Shown here: positions 46,394-59,015 of the stretch, one piece after another
Layout: each line of letters starts with the position of its first letter
Numbering within the stretch: position 1 is the first letter of the stretch
Source: Lasiosphaeris hirsuta
Lineage: Eukaryota; Ascomycota; Sordariomycetes; Sordariales; Lasiosphaeriaceae
Direction: 5' to 3'
DNA length: 64,000 nucleotides
NCBI GenBank assembly: GCA_030549175.1
Contig: JAUKUA010000004.1
Location: 1,922,001 to 1,986,000, forward strand
Translations under genes and position numbers: made by a program
Notes under the pieces: generated by a model
The model's input: the letters and a program-made list of their open reading frames with translations, nothing else
Databases searched by the model: none
Told to the model about the DNA's origin: nothing

Positions 46394-47597
46394 ATGGCAG
46401 GCCAGACGGCCGCCACAAGTAGTCATGGCGCTACACATACCGCCATTACCATCAACACGGTCCCTCCCGCTTCCCTGTCACGAGGAGGGAGACCTGGGCT
46501 TCCTCGACGACAGTCCCGGTTTACAGAAGAGATGACGGGGGAATACTCGCCTGCACACACGCCCGCCCACTCGATGTATGAACATGACACTGCAGCAAGC
46601 TATAGGACGGCCGAGAGCTACCACGCCAGCCGCGGCCCCAGTATCAACAGCGGCAGCGGGAACAACTCGAGGACACTTGTTTTCAGGGGCATGAACAGCT
46701 GCCTGCACGGCGCCGCTTGCGTAATTCTCATGGCTATCATGGTTGATTTCCTTTCTCGGCTGGACGGGTATTGGCTGGGACATATGAGGTATGAATGGTC
46801 TCCCACGCAAGTCAGGGGAGACGATACTAACACGCGACAGTGGACTAGCCGTAGCGTTGCTCGCCATGCTGGGCCTGGATACACTGCTTGACATTACCTC
46901 GCTTATTCGGCTACAGAAGCAGTGGCCGAGTTGGACACTCTTGTTACGATTGATCTACGGCATTGGGTATATCATCCTCTTTATGATCTACGTCGCACAC
47001 GGCCAGGTTTTCCCATCCGGCTTCACGTTTTGGGGTATGGCGTCCGGCTTCGCTGGACCAGTGGTTTATCTATTCCTCTGGCTTCTCGGGTATGTCTCCC
47101 GTCCCCTAATTAGAAATAGAAACAACCCCCTAACACAACCCGACAGCGTCTGGAACCTCCTCCACACAACCCTCCGCCGCCACCACCTCGGAAACAGCGT
47201 GCGGAGCTACGTGACCTCCATCGCCCCCACCTCCCCATCCCGCCCGCGGTCCGGCTCCCAGAGACTCGAATCCAAACCTGCCCGGACGTGGCGAACCATG
47301 CTCACAAGACGACCTCACGCACAGCACGACGTCGAGAGCTTGAACACCAGCCACCACCAGGGCAACCTCAGCCGCGCCACCACCGCTCGGTCGGAGCCCA
47401 CCATCTCGCTCCGGGACCAACCCACCAAGGCCGAGGCGAAGCGAGAGAGCTTCGCGGCGACGACGCGGACGACGTCCGACACGGGCTCGCCCCACAAGTC
47501 GGACGAGAGGGGGCTCTCGAGGCGCGAGCGCGAGGAGGAGCTCGATTTGGGGGGACTGTCGCCTCCGCCGCCGATTGCGGCTGTCGTCAAGCTTTGA
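46394..47597 (+). CDS. Four-pass fungal membrane protein, unknown function
   Basis: Three exons: 46394-46788, 46841-47089, 47147-47597; introns of 52 and 57 nt; 364 aa. Residues 1-100 are polar and Ser/Arg-rich. Four hydrophobic segments follow: about 104-121 (LHGAACVILMAIMVDFL), 133-151 (GLAVALLAMLGLDTLLDI), 160-185 (WTLLLRLIYGIGYIILFMIY) and 190-213 (GMASGFAGPVVYLFLWLLG). The last 150 residues are a cytoplasmic-type Arg/Ser tail ending PPPPIAAVVKL. This resembles uncharacterised MARVEL-like tetraspan proteins of filamentous fungi, but I cannot assign a family firmly. The second intron is a multiple of three with no stop, so its removal rests on GTATGT/GACAG and branch-site consensus. Confidence 0.75.
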
Positions 47598-48299
47598 TTT
47601 CCATTCTCGAGATGGTGCCTGATGATGAAACGTCGAGGTCGATATGAGGAGGCTTCGGCGGCGGGTATACTTTGTAGGATACTAAGATGGTTGAGACGGC
47701 GTGGTAGTTCTTGTTCTTGATACCCCGTGTGTTTCATTTGTCGGGCGGAGTTGGACGGACGGGGGCATTGTGTCGCGGCAAGTAAACTAAAGGCACTGTT
47801 ACTTGGCATACAACTTGGATTGATATGTTCCAAGGGCGTAACTCATCTTGTTAAAAAGAAATGTAATATTCAGGTGCAAATCTTACAAGCTGTAATTAAA
47901 AGTCCAAGTTGACAGAATGAATCCCCTAGACTTTGTTCCTCTGTCAATACAGACAGCACTTTTCACCATCTCCAACAGAATGACAACACAATCACGAACA
48001 GCACCCGCCGCTGCACATGCAGCTCGGAATTCAAAAACTTGATTCAGACTCCCTTGTTTATATTCAATTCAGCATCCCATCTCCTTGATCTTCTGATTAA
48101 CAGAAATCCAGAAGTATCCCCTAATCGTACAGTCCTAATCAAACGTCCCACTTATTGCTGGCTCCAGTCGGTCATCCTACAGTTCCACTTATCCCAACAA
48201 TACTGACATCATGAATCCACCCCAGCGCAGCCAAGCGCCAAGCACCATGCCCTAGGGGCGTACTTAAACCCACATTACAAGGCCTGTACCATCTGAAAA
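47598..48299. other. Intergenic region before tRNA-His
   Basis: The 3' flank of the four-pass membrane protein gene; becomes AT-rich towards the tRNA. No coding signal. Confidence 0.75.
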
Positions 48300-48385
48300 G
48301 CAGCTTTAGTATAGTGGTCAGTATATCTCATTGTGGTTGTCCAACAACTCCTGAGACGACGCATGTTCGATTCATGCAAGCTGCA
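48300..48385 (+). tRNA. tRNA-His (GTG) with 14-nt intron
   Basis: The acceptor stem GCAGCTT pairs perfectly with AAGCTGC, followed by A. D-arm GTAT-loop-GTAT (two wobble pairs), anticodon stem TCTCA/TGAGA, anticodon GTG at 48333-48335, T-arm GCATG-TTCGATT-CATGC. The anticodon loop is interrupted after position 37 by a 14-nt intron (48337-48350), the canonical eukaryotic place. The mature length is 72 nt before addition of G-1. It lies between the convergent membrane-protein and PGI genes. Confidence 0.9.
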
Positions 48386-48397
48386 GACAGCTGTTTC

Positions 48398-48401
48398 TTT
48401 T
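48398..48401 (+). terminator. RNA polymerase III terminator of tRNA-His
   Basis: TTTCTTTT at 48394-48401, with the T4 at 48398-48401, 12 bases after the mature end. Confidence 0.6.
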
Positions 48402-48604
48402 GATCTGTCTCTCATAAAGACAAACGATAGTTTGACGTGCTCAGTATGCCAATTCCGAGTCGCCCCCCAGTCAAAGAGGGAAATTTCATTTTTGAGCCAG
48501 TCATGCCCACACCTTACAAGTATTAATTCGTAACTTTCATTGTCGTGTACTCGATATTATACTGTCTAAGGTAGGTAGGCCAACAATACTCCTTCATTCA
48601 TCCT

Positions 48605-50346
<1,742 letters not shown>

Positions 50347-51695
50347 TTTTGCTGAGTGCTCTCGCGTCTCTTGTCGTCTTAGGGGAGGAGGCAGTTCTGC
50401 TGTGGATATCTGGTCAGTCTGCGATAAAGGGCTTGCCAATTGAGGGAAATGCAATTGCGGTGGTGGTGTCTCGGTGATGGGCTTTGAGGCGCTCTCCCGA
50501 TCGGCAATGACGGAAGTGGGGTGATTGCCTTGGTTGCCATTCTGCCCCGCACCTGCCCGCTGCTGCCCCAAAAAGCTTCAGGTCCATCCGTCCATGGATT
50601 CCCGTTTCGCCAACTACAACTGCCGCGGCACGGCGATATGGCCAAAGCAACCGGGATGGTCGCTGCTGTGACCAGGATTTGATGGGACGAGGACGGGAAC
50701 GAGGGGTAGGGCTTACCTAGGTATCAGCAGTGCCTATAACTTAGTGACACTAGTAGCAGAGGCGACGTTCGGGAGAGAATGGCCCTCAGGGGTTCCCAGT
50801 TTTGGACACGAGAAGAGGATGGGGAGGGATCAAAGGCGCCGGAGATGCGAGTGCCAGATCTGAGGCCTTTAAGTTTCTCTGCTTGCACGTCTAAGCCGAA
50901 GCAGCAGAGGCATTCCTTAGTAAGGACGAGGACGATCAGACATCGACCGATCCCGCCCGCTTGCTCCCAGCTTTTTCGTCCTCTCTCGCTCGCATTGGAC
51001 TTATTCTACGGCTTGCAACGTCTTGCCCCGCCCTGGCGACGGCTTCATGAAACCCCTCGTCCCACCCCGCGTGCATTTATCCAATTCGTGGGTCCGGCTG
51101 AGTAAGGCCATCCACTTGCTACCCAGATGGGCTCAACTCCGTCGCTTGGCTCTCAACTCCATTCAGATTTGCGAACGGGCTCATTGACTTGGCACCCTGC
51201 ATCACACCGGCGCACCGCGCACCGCCCATCGTACAATCGAATAGGACTGCGAGATCATTAGCGACTAGTCTGGACAAGTCGGCTGGCTGCCGGCGGATCT
51301 GGAATATGTTGATCTGTTATTGTTTGACTGGCTCCCTTCTCTGCACATCAAATTGACAAGCGTATTCTACACCTTTTTCTCAGCCGCAGAAAAAGAAAAC
51401 AGCAGCACAAGTACCAAAACTTCTCCTTGCCATCATGCCGAACTCCAAATGTGAAAACGCAGGCCCTCAGGGCCAAGAGGTACGATTCCAGTGCCTGTTG
51501 AATGGGCACATCCACCGCCCCTCCAACCGAAATCAAAATCTAAGCCAGACTGCGTTGCGGCTCCCGCCTTCGTCCTTCCGCCTGCTCTTCTTCCCCGGCC
51601 CTGCTGGCCCCGCTCTGTTCCGTAATTCGCTGCGCCAAACCTGATGCTTCAATGTCTTCGTCGTATCTTTTCGTCATCTCACCCCCCTTTGCCGT
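50347..51695. other. PGI promoter and Sch9-kinase 3' flank
   Basis: Both flanking genes are on the minus strand. No coding signal; PGI-side sequence is C/T-rich on the minus strand. Confidence 0.7.
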
Positions 51696-53890
51696 CTATC
51701 TGTCCTGGATACTTCCCACAAACGACGGGTCCTTCACGCTGCCGCCAGCATCGCCGAGACCAGCGATGGGACGGTTGTAGCTAAAGCCGTGGAACTGGTC
51801 TTGCATCGTCTGCGACAGGATTGGCCCTTCGACAAACGAGTCTTGAGGGGGCTCCGACGTGAATTCGGGGTCGAAGTTGGCAGTATCAAGCGCATCAACC
51901 TGCAAGTCAAGGTTAGCAGTGTTCTGCATGAACATGTTGGGGGGATACATACCACGCTCGGCTTGAATGCGGGATCGTACTTGCGCATCAGGAGCTTGAG
52001 CCAATCGATGGCATGGAAAAAGGGATGCGCCTTGATCTCAGCCGAACCATTGGCTCCCAGTCGTTGTTGGGGGTCACGGTTGAGCAGCTTGGTGAGGAGA
52101 TCCTTGGCGGCCGGAGGCACAATGTCCTGATCGGGGAAATGCAACGGCTCGCTAAGAATCTTGCGATACATCTCATTGGTGTTTTCGTCGTAGAAAGGGG
52201 GGAGACCCGTCAACATCTCGTAGAGAAGCACACCCAGGGTCCACCAGTCAACCGTTTTGTTGTAGCCGTTACCCATCAGCAACTCGGGTGCCAGGTACTC
52301 GGGCGTTCCGCAAAACGTATTGGTGCGGTCCTCGTCCTTCATGTCTAGCTTGCATAGACCAAAGTCGCAAAGAGCGATATGACCTTGATAGTCGAGAAGA
52401 ATATTCTCGGGCTTCAAGTCGCGGTAGATGACATTAAAGCCATGAAGGCACTCGAGGGCACACAGAAGCTCGGCCGTATAGAAGCGACTGCGGTTAACAT
52501 CGAAGCGCTGCTCCTTCTGCAGGTGGTGGAACAGCTCGCCACCGTTGACGAAGGCGAGGACAAAGTAGAGCTTCTCGGGGCTTTGGAAAGTGAACTTGAG
52601 CGGCACGATAAATGGGTTGTTGATTTGCGCCAGGACCGACCGCTCGGCGAGTGTGTGCGCAACTTCGGACCTCGAAATGATATGCGCCTTTCGGATCGTC
52701 TTGAGGGCGTAGATTCGGTTCGTGTCCTTCTTCCGCACCTGCATCACCTTGCCAAAGCTGCCCTTTCCCACCACCTTGAGCAGCTCAAAGTCTTCAATCT
52801 TCAGCTTGCCGGCTCGGTTCTCTACATACTCGACGCCAATCTTGAGCTTGCCGGTTCCGTACTGGACCTCGGCCCAGTCGACACCGCTCTGCCCGAGGGC
52901 GCGCTCCCGGGTCGCAAACTCGGCTGCGGCCTTTTCCCGGTCCTTCTTGCTGGCTTTGGGATCCTCGACGTACGGCTGCTTCTCCTCGAATCTGGGGTTC
53001 ACGCGGGCGACACCGAGAAAGATATCTTGGCTGCGACCCGAGCCGGGCGTAGCATTTGGGTTTCGGATGTACAGATGGATAGAAAGTTCCGACACTCTAG
53101 ACACATCGAACTTGTACTGTGTGTTGGATCCCGCCCACAGGGGGTTCTCTGGGTTGCCCTCGACCGAGTTGACAAAGACCTGGACTTTGTCGAAATCTAG
53201 CAGGGCGTACGGCATGTACTTGTTCGAGATTCGGCCGTGATTGGTAGGGATGCCGCTGAACCCACCAGACGTCTGGGGCCGGGTCCCATGCATAAAGTTC
53301 CCAGCTCGTGACGACGACGAGGGCCTCATAGAGCCAGCGACGCTGAGCGCATTTCCGGTCGATATGCTGCCAGAATGGGTCGAGTTGAATGTGTTGCGAT
53401 ACTGCTCGGGGAGGGAGAAGCCTTGGCCTTCGTACAGGGTGACAACAAGGATACCGGGTTTCGGGGGATTTATGACGGGGGCCTGAGTGAGGGCTTCTGA
53501 GGCGGCTAGGAGACGGTTAGAAATAGCACGCAAAGGGGGGGGGGGGGGGGGGGGGGGGAAGGGATGCTGCAACAAACGTGCTTACCGATGGCATTCTCAG
53601 TTGTAGGGGTGGCGGACCCGGAGACGGCCCCTTGGCTCTTCTCTTTCTCTGTGATGGTAGATGTCGAGGGTGTGCGGGAGAATGTGCTCGTTAGGGGCCC
53701 GAGATGGGTCTCCTTCAATTCTGCGATAACTGATTGTCAGCTTTAGTTCTCTGGCCAGAAACCCCAAATGCGGTCCTCGGCGTAGAGCCCAGGACGCAGC
53801 CATCAGCGGCAGGGTGTTGGTCGTCGGGTGCGAGGGTGCCAGTGACGGGGAAGCCATCAGCGACGTACTCTTGGTCAGTTTCCACGACAT
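51696..53890 (-). CDS. sch9: Sch9-type AGC serine/threonine kinase with C2 domain
   Basis: Four exons: 53890-53869 (22 nt), 53720-53586, 53505-51953, 51899-51696; introns of 148, 80 and 53 nt; 637 aa. It opens MSWKLTKKLKETHLGPLTST, with the first splice restoring Lys-Leu-Lys. A C2-like domain lies about 65-230. The kinase domain lies about 292-549: GKGSFGKV loop, catalytic Lys 321 (YALK), YRDLKPEN with Asp 415, DFG 433-435, and the PDK1-type activation loop TNTFCGTPEYLAPE with Thr 449. The C-terminal AGC extension ends with hydrophobic motif FHGFSY (Ser about 610), a TORC1/TORC2-type phosphosite. In yeast, Sch9 relays TORC1 nutrient signals to ribosome synthesis, stress and ageing; the role here is by orthology. 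Intron 2 contains a C24 run on the transcript strand. Confidence 0.94.
53535..53558. repeat. G24 homopolymer inside Sch9 intron 2
   Basis: An uninterrupted run of 24 G on the plus strand, read as C24 in the pre-mRNA between the donor (53585) and the CTAAC-like branch site near the acceptor (53506). Confidence 0.9.
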
Positions 53891-55214
53891 GTTGGGCAAA
53901 GAATGGCGAGTGTCGAGACTGCAGGATAATGCGATGCCAAAGGAGGGTGGAGAGGGTGGGAAGCAGAGGTCCTAGGATGTGAGAAAAGAGAGGGCGGTGA
54001 TGTCAAGGAGGCCCTGTGGTGGTGGTTAGGATTCCAAGGTTCCAAGTTGGCGAATGTCGACGGTCGGACTGCGGCAATGGCCCGGGAGGAGCCCAGTCCA
54101 GTGTGGGTGCGGGCAGGTGGATGCTGATTCGAGACGGGCGGTGACCAGGGGCTGCGGGACCCAGGTGAGTGACCCGTCGTCTCCACACCTCAGTGTTCCA
54201 GTGCAACCGCAAGCCCCGCAATTCCAGGTCAGCACAACTTGGTTTTGGAGTCTGGACAACAAGCAGCGATCCCACCAATCCCCCAAATACAGAGCTAATT
54301 CTGGCAGGAAAATGGCTGAGCCTCGACTCGATAATTGCAAGACACGACACTCGTTACGCGGCTGCGAGGCGCTGAAAGGGGCTGCCGAAAGCGGCAAGAG
54401 GGTCGTTATGGTGATGTGCGCAGTGCAGCATTCATTCAATTCGAATTTCGAAGCGCTGGGCACGCATCCACAGGGCAACGAGCACGGGACATTTATTTTG
54501 TGCAGTTGCGTTGGTTGGCATTCATCTACGGATACGGACACAGATTATCGTGTTTGTTATCGTGCTTGGGTGCAATGCGATCAAGCTGCAATTAATTACA
54601 GAGTCCCACTGGGCACACAATGACGAAATGCTCTGGCGAGTCCGGGAATCAAGGTCATGCCTGTTCCTCTTCAGGGGCGTTGAGCACTTGAGACATTGAG
54701 GCTGAACCCCAACCCAACCTTCGCCCTCTCCACCCTTTCCGCTGTGCCCTGGGTTCAGCCCTTCTCCTAGAGCGCATGCTCCCGTTTGCGATCCTCAGCC
54801 CATCCTCGTGTTCGACATTTATCGGAACCACATCACAGTGCATCACGCCAGCTGAAAAGACCAACGGAAGAAGAGATTGTCGGCCTTTACGATCCAACTA
54901 GTAGGAGGGCCCGCGACTGATGACATCCACATTAGCCGCTGAACCATTGGGGGCACAGCCTCGACGACGGCGAATCGAAGAGCGAAAAGCCCCCAAGCCC
55001 CTTCATCTCGCCCAAACGCGGGGAGAGAAAAAAAGGGTGAAAGGGAATTGAGGGGGCTGCAAAGCTCCGCCATGATCCATCATTATCATTTCTTCATTTC
55101 TTCCGCCCTGTCGTCCAAAAATGGAGCCTATTGAGCGAGCTGCTGAGTGGATATACCCCACAAATTCTACTTCTAACCCCATTGCCACAACGAGTATGAT
55201 GGTATTGCCCGATA
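53891..55214. other. Sch9 upstream region
   Basis: The 1.3 kb upstream of the minus-strand kinase gene. Open frames on both strands (for example 54026-54623) are shadows of GC-rich DNA without motifs. Confidence 0.65.
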
Positions 55215-56159
55215 CTATTATGTCGGCATCGGCACCACCCACATCAACGGATCTTCCAAGAGCGCCTTCGACAAGAGACCTCCATCCAATTTATTACGAA
55301 TAAGACCTGCTGGAACCATATCCGCTCTACGAGCCAAGAGATCTTGACCTTTCAAGGTAAGTAGCTACCTTTTGTCCTATAATATTATTATATACTTATT
55401 CTTGCAGGTGTTTTCCCCCAAGATTTCACCCGACTCTGTGAAGAGAGAGCACAGAGAGGACAGTCTATTCGCTTCCGACGGTATAATTCCCGGGAACAAA
55501 TCCTTATCGCCCTTATACCAGGATCGCCCCACGAAATCCTTCACTGAAAGCTCAATCATGAGTATATCAAGATCATGAGTATATCAAGGAAGTTGAACAT
55601 ATGGGGTTAAGAAGATGATTGGACCGATCTCGGCTCTACGACATTTGGTGAACAGGGCCACCCAAACGGAGATGGAGAAGGAGACACAACCGGCATTCCA
55701 ATATCACAACCTGTCGGTAACTGGCCAACACGTGTAATTGAGGCCGGAGATTTAGTATCTTTGAGAGCACCCAGAATGGACAAGGAATGGTGATTTCGGG
55801 CATCGAATCACCAGGTTAAAATCGTTCTCCTATCCAAATTAGATCGACATGAAAGAAGAATCACTCTGGAAAAATGGGTGGAAACACAACTGGCGGCATC
55901 CCGACCAGGGCCTAGGATGAGATCTACTACTACCCTCAGGCCAGATCGTACTCGAGAAATTATTATTACCTGGGCCCTTGGTTTGGCCAATACTCCTACA
56001 TCGCACACAGTCACTAGGGAGGCTCCCTGCGACTGGAGTTTGACCTTCTATTTCTTCGTCCACCTGGCCCAGCCACCTGGCCCAGCAGAAGATGACTTTA
56101 TCATCACCGTTCCCAGATTGCAGGTGTGGGCATCCCAAGTTTGGCGATTTGTAATGTAG
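55215..56159 (+). pseudogene. Decayed member of a widespread fungal hypothetical-protein family
   Basis: Translated pieces line up as one ancient two-exon gene. Exon 1 gives TNKTCWNHIRSTSQEILTFQ, then a GT-AG intron at 55357-55407, then GVFPQDFTRLCEERAQRG and FRRYNSREQILIALIPGSP. A stop (TGA near 55547), a 17-bp tandem duplication (55555-55571 repeated at 55572-55588) and another frame change follow. The frame resumes with DLGSTTFGEQGHPNGDGEGD and VGNWPTRVIEAGDLVSL, meets a stop after DKEW, and continues ASNHQVKIVLLSKLDRHERR and ITLEKWVETQ to 56159. The VIEAG ... WW ... VKIVLL ... ITLEKW pattern recalls fungal hypothetical proteins sometimes compared with PD-(D/E)XK/Uma2-like folds; that link is from memory and tentative. 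The beginning is not defined. Confidence 0.65.
55555..55588. repeat. 17-bp perfect tandem duplication inside the pseudogene
   Basis: ATCATGAGTATATCAAG occurs twice in a row. Seventeen is not a multiple of three, so it shifts frame. Confidence 0.95.
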
Positions 56160-56362
56160 CTGCTAGCATGAGAGATAGAATGGCTTGATTTGGTGCCTCT
56201 GGTGCGGGGATTGGTGGATTAGTAGCCATAATAACATGGCTACATCTCGGAGGTGTTTTTGCTTTTTACTGCCCATCTCAAGTTGCCACCACCAGGATAA
56301 CATTACGAATTTGCCCCTTTTCTCGAGCTAAAACAAAGATTTGGCCGTGAGTCGGCCTCCCG

Positions 56363-56381
56363 CCCCCCCCCCCCCCCCCCC
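56363..56381. repeat. C19 homopolymer
   Basis: An uninterrupted C19 just downstream of the cutinase stop codon (56436), probably in its 3' untranslated region. Confidence 0.85.
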
Positions 56382-56435
56382 TCCCCAGTCCCCAGGTTAC
56401 GGGTCCGACGCTCAACGCAACGCTGCTGACAAAGC

Positions 56436-57304
56436 TCATATATCCGTCCTCCTGAGATTGCCCACGATGAAGTCCGCCGCATGGCCTACATCTTGGGCAT
56501 ACGTCAAGTGCGGTAGCAGGATCATGTCGCCTCTCCCACATATGAGATCGTTGTCATGGCATATAACCAGCTGTCTCAACGGCGCGATCCTGTCCATTGT
56601 GGCCGGATAATTCGGGTCTCCGAAAATGACTACGGAGCTGATATGGTCAACCATCGAGAGCAACTTCACTGCGTTGTGTATAAGCTGCCCGCCCTGCGAA
56701 TATCCTGCCATGACAATATTGGTTTTAGGACAAAACGAAAGCACCTGCGTGATATCGTTTGCCCTGAAACATTGACCTGTTAGCATATGTCATCCCCCGA
56801 AACATTGATGGGAATAGAGACTTGCATCTGTTGGCTGCCCGCCGGGTCGCCACCGAGAAGAAAGCCCGAGACATCAGCGGCATAATTGACGCCCTGGACG
56901 GCGAGGGTAGTAGAGGTTCCGTTGAGCCGAGCCAGGACGGCGTCGAACAGCTCTGGGCCGACGAGAACGCCCACGTTCCCCACCTCACCCGTCCCCCGCG
57001 CGAAGATGATGGATACATCATTGCAACTAGTCCCCTCTTGCCGTGTCGTGGCGATGCCAAACTGGGTCGCGACGACAGCCTCAGCGGCACGAATAAGGTC
57101 TCCTGCTTCTTCAACCAGAGTGCCCACAGGGAACAGCTTGAGGATCCAGTAGAGGAGGGTGTTGAAAGGTATGAAGGCGTCTTCGGGCAGCGGGGTAGCA
57201 GTTTCCTCCCTTGCCAGGGGTCCGTCTGTCTGGGTCGAATCTTGGGCTGCCGTGAAGGCGCACCCCAATAATGTCCCGATGACCAGGAGGGGCGAGAGTT
57301 TCAT
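56436..57304 (-). CDS. Secreted cutinase
   Basis: Two exons: 57304-56826 and 56763-56436; 268 aa. The intron (56825-56764, 62 nt) is GC-AG with donor GCAAGT, an ATGCTAAC branch site and acceptor TTTCAG; it rebuilds QQMANDITQVLSF in frame, and no GT donor does. A signal peptide covers about 1-20 (MKLSPLLVIGTLLGCAFTAA). Cutinase hallmarks: Cys94 and FARGTGEVGNVG with the oxyanion position Thr105, Cys171 (FCPKTNIVMAGYSQGGQ) with nucleophile Ser182, CHDNDLIC with Asp232 between a Cys pair (228, 234), and His245, exactly 13 residues after the Asp as in Fusarium cutinase. Such enzymes hydrolyse cutin and other polyesters outside the cell. The N-terminal part between signal and fold is longer than in the shortest cutinases. 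All catalytic residues are present, so it looks functional. Confidence 0.93.
56764..56825 (-). other. GC-AG intron in the cutinase gene
   Basis: The donor is GCAAGT. The intron position matches between the GGDPAGSQ block and the serine block of cutinases. The only nearby GT donor gives the wrong phase. Confidence 0.88.
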
Positions 57305-58526
57305 ATTGTTTCTTGGTGGAAGTCTACAGGAAAATGGCCAACTAAGTTAGCAGAGGCCGGGTTCGTCTCGTTTTGAAGCCGGGCTGGTTGTCGTCGGCGA
57401 ATGTCCGCTGACCCGGCGTTGACCCCTTTCATGTCCCACAAGTACCACATACGTGAGCCCTAATCTTAGACGCGGGTCCATCTGGTCATTGCAATAGGAA
57501 TTTGAAATGTTGCACAGATGCAGATACACTAGCTCGAGTCGCAATTGCCTCTCTATAGAATTAAGGAGTGCCAGGATTCCGCGGCCGTTGGCGACGCCAG
57601 TTTGCCGTTGGTCCGGTGCGACGGGGCCTTTCGAGTCGTCCCGTAACAAAGATGGGTCAGGCGTCTGCTTGGTGGTGTCGCTTTCCACAATCCGTGGTCA
57701 GGTGACGGATGTGAGGGTCCTTTCCGCCTATATACCGTGACTCTGGGTGCTTGCATCACTGGTCCGCTAACAGTCATGTAAGGGAACTTGAAGGTAGGGT
57801 CCCCGTTGTCAGCCGTGAGGCCATGGCAGCTCAAGCTACCCATCCAGCTTTTGTGGACGTAGTCGCTGGTTTCCAAAACCTACTAGTCGCCTGCTGTTTT
57901 ACGGCCGATGGATACGGAGATATGCTTATTGCTACCTGGCATGTTCCCTCAAACTGCCATTCCGTATGAAGTCACGGCCGCAATAGGATATCACCATTCC
58001 ACCTTGCCCTGAGTGTTTGGGACGCTGCACGCTTCAAATTCAGGGCAACTACTTGAATAACGGAAGATGAACGTTGTGTTTTGATAGGTTTTAGAAAAGA
58101 AGAAATGCGAAAGTGGGTAGGATAGGTACTCCGAACGGGGTTCTTGATGTTCCGTTCACCGCTTCACCATCCGGGCCTAGCCTTGTACTAGTGCTACTTG
58201 ATATGTAAGTTCAACTTGAAGTTCTTTGCACTGCAAATTATCCTTTATACCTGAGTCGAGTATCGTTTGAGTTTGTACTATCGAGAGTCGGTCTAAAGGT
58301 ACATACCTACCTTAAGTAAGCACCTAGGTTTATTCTGTGGAAGGGGCTAACGTCAGAACCACTTGGGAACTGGGTATACGTGCTATGGACGCTATATTTA
58401 GGATATGATTTCGAACTTTCCAGTTCAAGTACTCAAGGCACTACTAGTGTTCATAACCAAATTGAATCTTGAGTTTATCTTATTAGATACTCCCCCAACG
58501 CCTTTTCATCCAGATACACTAGCACT
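57305..58526. other. Cutinase upstream region / DUF7704 3' flank
   Basis: Both neighbours are minus-strand. No gene is seen. A TATATA element at 57727-57734 lies about 425 bp from the cutinase start; it could be the core promoter only if the leader is long. Confidence 0.55.
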
Positions 58527-59015
58527 CTACGCCCTCTTCCCCCTTCCTCTCCCCTTCCCCTTACCAACCCCCACCCCAAACACAACAAAAAGCCTAACCA
58601 CCAGCGGCAGCAACGTCGCCACAAAGGTCCCCCAGTCCTCGCCCGTCCAGCTCCCAAAGTCAAAGTACGCCGTCCACCCGCCCACCCCCTGCGCGGCACT
58701 GTAGGCGAAGGCGATGTCGCTGGGCAGCATGGCCACGCACAGCAGCCGCCACAGCCGCAGGTCGTCAAACGAGCGCAGCACGACGGCCTCGATGAAGGCG
58801 AACACGAGCCAGGCGCCCGCCAGCTGCGTGTACAGCGGCTGGGTCTCGGGCGCGTACGCCACGGCCCCCCGCGTTAGATAGTTGGAGATGTAGTTGTTGG
58901 GGTCGCGGAGCGCCATGAGGGCGCCGCTGATGGCGAACAGGGGCTCGAGCGTCGTGAGGGTGACGCGGCAGAGGAGGGGGAGGGAGGTGCTGGCTTTGGG
59001 GCTGGCGGGGGGCAT
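58527..59015 (-). CDS. DUF7704-type small membrane protein
   Basis: A single exon of 162 aa. Four hydrophobic segments: about 22-38 (LEPLFAISGALMAL), 65-82 (LAGAWLVFAFIEAVVL), 90-108 (LLCVAMLPSDIAFAYSA) and 130-150 (FVATLLPLVVRLFVVFGVGV). Conserved-looking features include RVTLTTLEPLFAISGAL, DPNNYISNYLT and the DLRLWRLLCVAMLPSDIAF block, as in small tetraspan proteins of filamentous fungi grouped as DUF7704. The C-terminus is a Gly/Lys/Arg string. Function unknown. The chosen start (MPPASPKAST) is the first Met before the conserved part. Confidence 0.78.
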   Translation of the reverse strand: MPPASPKASTSLPLLCRVTLTTLEPLFAISGALMALRDPNNYISNYLTRGAVAYAPETQPLYTQLAGAWLVFAFIEAVVLRSFDDLRLWRLLCVAMLPSDIAFAYSAAQGVGGWTAYFDFGSWTGEDWGTFVATLLPLVVRLFVVFGVGVGKGKGRGRGKRA

